Positions 61,651 through 64,000 of a stretch of DNA of 64,000 bases are shown one piece after another; position 1 is the stretch's first letter, and each line of letters starts with the position of its first letter. This stretch comes from Sphagnum magellanicum (Eukaryota > Streptophyta > Sphagnopsida > Sphagnales > Sphagnaceae): contig CM038912.1 of assembly GCA_021904315.1 (NCBI GenBank), positions 18,935,061 through 18,999,060 on the forward strand, given 5' to 3'. Both the position numbers and the translations under genes were made by a program. Below the pieces are notes generated by a model. That model searched no databases and had not been told where the DNA came from. It saw only the letters and a program-made list of their open reading frames with translations.

Positions 61651-62497
61651 GGTGTGCTTAGCCTACCGACCGACTGGGTGACAAAAAGCGTCAAAAATTA
61701 CTTTGTGGATGTGGATGGATTTACCTGACAGGGAGTGAATCCCTTTCTGGTGTGGATAGGGTTATAACTTATCCTTTTTTTTTTCTTTTTTTTTTGTTTT
61801 TTGTTTTTTGTTTTTTGTTTTTTTTGAAAAGTGGAATTTGATTTTCTGAAAAAGATTGAGGGTAAGGGTGTAAATTTTTTCTTCCTTTGCAATGAATTTG
61901 TTTTCCATTTGTGCCCCAGAAAAAAGAGAAAATCTTACTCATAGATTTTTGAACTCTCCTAAATATTTTTGTTAAACATTGGAAACATTTCTGGGTTTAC
62001 CAAAGTGAAAGGATTGGAAAAAAAAAAAAAAAAAAAAAAAAGGTTGAAGCAGAGGTTATGAGGCGACTTCTCATTGGTTGCATGGAAATTCTATTCCTAA
62101 TATTGGGTGCCATTAATTTTTAGCCTCGACTAATAACCCTTCCTAATAACACCCTACCTACGGGAAGGAATGTTTGTGGTAGGTATGTTCGATAAAACTA
62201 TTCAACCTTTGCTTAGGGACGAGCTTGAGGTGTTTACTTGAAAGAGAGCACTGATTCATGTTGGAAGAAGAGAAGCAAGCCCACTTGGACTTGTATTTTC
62301 TATGTCTCCCCCCTCAAGCAACCACCGTGTAGGTGGGAGAGCTTCCAGAAGCTCTTTGTACTTAACGAAATTCTTAATTTAGTATCGTAATATCATCAAA
62401 GAAGAAGCCAACATGCTGACAAAGCAAAATATTGCTTGAAGCAGACGGAAGACATTAGAGTTATCCCTAAAATAACGCTGTTTTCACCCTGTCTTTT
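61651..62497. other. Spacer with homopolymers
   Basis: TTTTTGTTTTTTG repeats at 61770-61825 and an A26 run at about 62016-62041. No gene seen. Confidence 0.5.
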
Positions 62498-62935
62498 GAG
62501 CCTCCTTTCACCCCCTATCCCCTCTATCAATGGTATCTGCAAAGTAAGGACATTTTATTAAATCTCAGTATGAAATGCAGCAACTGAGTGCGAAATGCTT
62601 AAACTCAGCAGTAAGGACATTTTATTAAATCTCAGTATGAAATGCAGCAACTGAGTGCGAAATGCTGAAACTCAGCATTTAATGCACAAGGTTGGAGACT
62701 AATCATAGTAGTTGTACAGGTAAAAGCAGTGAAAATATATGTAGCAGTGGAGGCGCTCATGAAAAAGGAAAGACAAGATGAAACTCAATTTACAACCAAA
62801 ATTGATGGTTTTTGTGAGTTTTAACCCCAGTTGAACTTTTTTGCAGGTTTTTAAAAAAAATCTCACCCAGTGTATGACCAAACTCAGGGTTCTGGTGCTG
62901 TCTTTGTAATACTTGACGGATAACTCTGTTAAAGA
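62498..62935. repeat. Dispersed repeat, copy B, with internal tandem duplication
   Basis: This copy matches the block upstream of RDR (18486-18826) in the same orientation. It is longer because a segment of about 60 bp (AAGGACATTTTATTAAATCT through GAGTGCGAAATGC) is present twice in tandem at about 62547-62669 and because it has an extra stretch near 62778-62800. No coding capacity or terminal repeats were seen. Confidence 0.8.
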
Positions 62936-63037
62936 AGCAAAAGGATCCTTATTGGAGGCCGGTCATACAAAAATACCGCCTGCATATTTTTTTCCCCCAA
63001 CTGCCCATTTTCCCGGTCCAAGAGCTGTCTGGAGATG

Positions 63038-63156
63038 CCCAGACACATTTTGGTGCTGCCCATCGTTACTGGCGTTGGGTCAGGTCCTGTTATGTATATT
63101 TTGTGCCTAGAACAGGACCCAAAATCAGTAAAGGGCAGCACCAAAATGTGTCTGGG
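63038..63156. repeat. Near-perfect hairpin, 119 bp
   Basis: The outer 24 bases of each arm (63038-63061 and 63133-63156; for example CAGACACATTTTGGTGCTGC on the left) are fully complementary. The stem continues through mismatched sequence to GTCCTGTT/AACAGGAC around a loop of about 18-20 bases. No target duplication is evident. It could be a tiny MITE or a small-RNA hairpin. Confidence 0.85.
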
Positions 63157-64000
63157 AATGATCCATCTTTTCTGAGAAAAAAGATGTATAAGGCCAAGGG
63201 CAAATAAGGCGCGAAAAAAAAAAAAAAAAACAGTTTGTATAGCCTGAAAAATAAGGACCCTTTGTGGTTTTTTTTGAGGGACCCTTTGTGGTTTTTTTTT
63301 TTAGGGACCCCTTTGCTTATCTACTAAGAAGGTCCTTCAAAGAAAAACTAGTGCACAGAGAAAAAATTATCATATTAGTAAATTATTATTTTTATTTTTC
63401 AATTGTTTTTCTTCTCTCATGGAGCTGCACTGGATGCCACCCAAACATCCGGACAGAATATCGGATAGTGCGAAGAAAAAACAAAGTATCGGAAAACTTC
63501 CAAACTTAGAAGCTTCCACCACCCACCTCTCATGCCCATGTGTATCATCTAGAAGCGGATACTATGATGGTAGTTGCAAGTTTTGTGGAAGCGAAAAACA
63601 CAACAACACGCGTGTCCGTCTGTCCAGACATGCATTTTGGGGGGGGGGGGGGGGGGGGGGGGTGGGGGACCAAGTAACAAGGAAAATCCGAGCAAAGTGA
63701 AACTTCCCCCTCACCACAATCTCTTTGTTTCCAGAAGAAGGGGGGGGGGGGGAGGGGGGGGGGTGGTGGAGTGGGGCGGCAAGGGATAGAGATCAAATAA
63801 AATATATGAAAATAAAATGCTTTGCATAACAAAGGAAGGTACTTCACGGTTTCGTCCTAAAGAAAAACTCAAAACAAAAATGAATTCGAAGCTTCTTCAT
63901 TTGAAACAAACTCCGAACAAATTATTATACTCGTGTACGACACATCATGTCGTACTTAGATAAGTATGGACTCTTGAGCAAAGCAAGAAAACCTCAAAAA
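63157..64000. other. Spacer with poly-G runs
   Basis: No gene seen. A direct repeat GACCCTTTGTGGTTTTTTTT occurs twice near 63255-63300. G runs at 63639-63662 and 63740-63763 are strong G-quadruplex candidates and also common sites of assembly error. Confidence 0.55.

Noticed and set aside
1-64000. Search for LTR retroelements, reverse transcriptase or integrase motifs and virus-like genes
   Set aside because: No reverse-transcriptase YxDD-type block, no paired long terminal direct repeats and no capsid-like frame were recognised by eye; a diverged copy could still have been missed.

Overview
The window reads as nuclear DNA of a land plant. Six spliced protein genes of plant type can be modelled, together with a nuclear tRNA-Ser gene, short CCCTAAA-type (plant telomere) repeats, and several MITE-like foldback elements in AT-rich spacers. 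The lineage cannot be fixed from sequence alone. Compact introns of mostly about 80-500 bases, long repeat-bearing leaders and the absence of any recognisable full-length retroelement would fit a small- to medium-sized genome, perhaps of a seedless plant; that is inference.

Layout. 1-4.9 kb: AT-rich spacer with simple repeats. 4.96-10.6 kb (+): a gene with a long repeat-filled leader and one clear coding exon for an AT-hook protein. 10.65-13.4 kb: spacer holding a repeat-bearing element bounded by (TA)n. 13.76-17.69 kb (-): a four-exon RNA-dependent RNA polymerase (RDR1/RDR2 type, DLDGD active site). Its leader carries a four-copy tandem repeat, and a dispersed repeat lies just upstream. 18.8-31 kb: AT-rich spacer with two MITEs, a relic of a protein-coding element on the minus strand, a minisatellite with helical-pitch period, a palindrome cluster and the tRNA-Ser(AGA) gene. 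31.05-34.44 kb (+): a nine-exon CCCH zinc-finger/WD40 protein (ZFWD type) with one GC-AG intron. 35.96-40.38 kb (-): a ten-exon kelch propeller protein with a C-terminal module and an alanine-rich helix. 42.77-44.45 kb (-): two-exon mitochondrial processing peptidase beta. 46.01-49.50 kb (+): eleven-exon N6-methyl-AMP deaminase (MAPDA/ADAL). 49.5-64 kb: gene-poor, AT-rich DNA with tandem repeats, a long T-rich tract, a GC-rich island followed by a GTGGC cluster, a second copy of the RDR-upstream repeat, a near-perfect hairpin and poly-G runs.

The genes do not form an obvious pathway cluster. RDR acts in dsRNA synthesis for silencing, MAPDA in clearing methylated nucleotides from RNA turnover, MPP-beta in mitochondrial protein import and the bc1 complex; ZFWD and kelch proteins are probable scaffolds. 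MPP-beta and MAPDA are divergent across about 1.6 kb; ZFWD and the kelch gene converge. The most interesting observations are a short LRG(V/L)(V/L)F-type module shared by the AT-hook protein and the kelch protein, the 63.04-63.16 kb hairpin, and a dispersed repeat found both upstream of RDR and at 62.5-62.9 kb. I found no complete new multi-gene system. All exon models were built by hand from splice signals, reading phase and remembered family sequences, with no database search.
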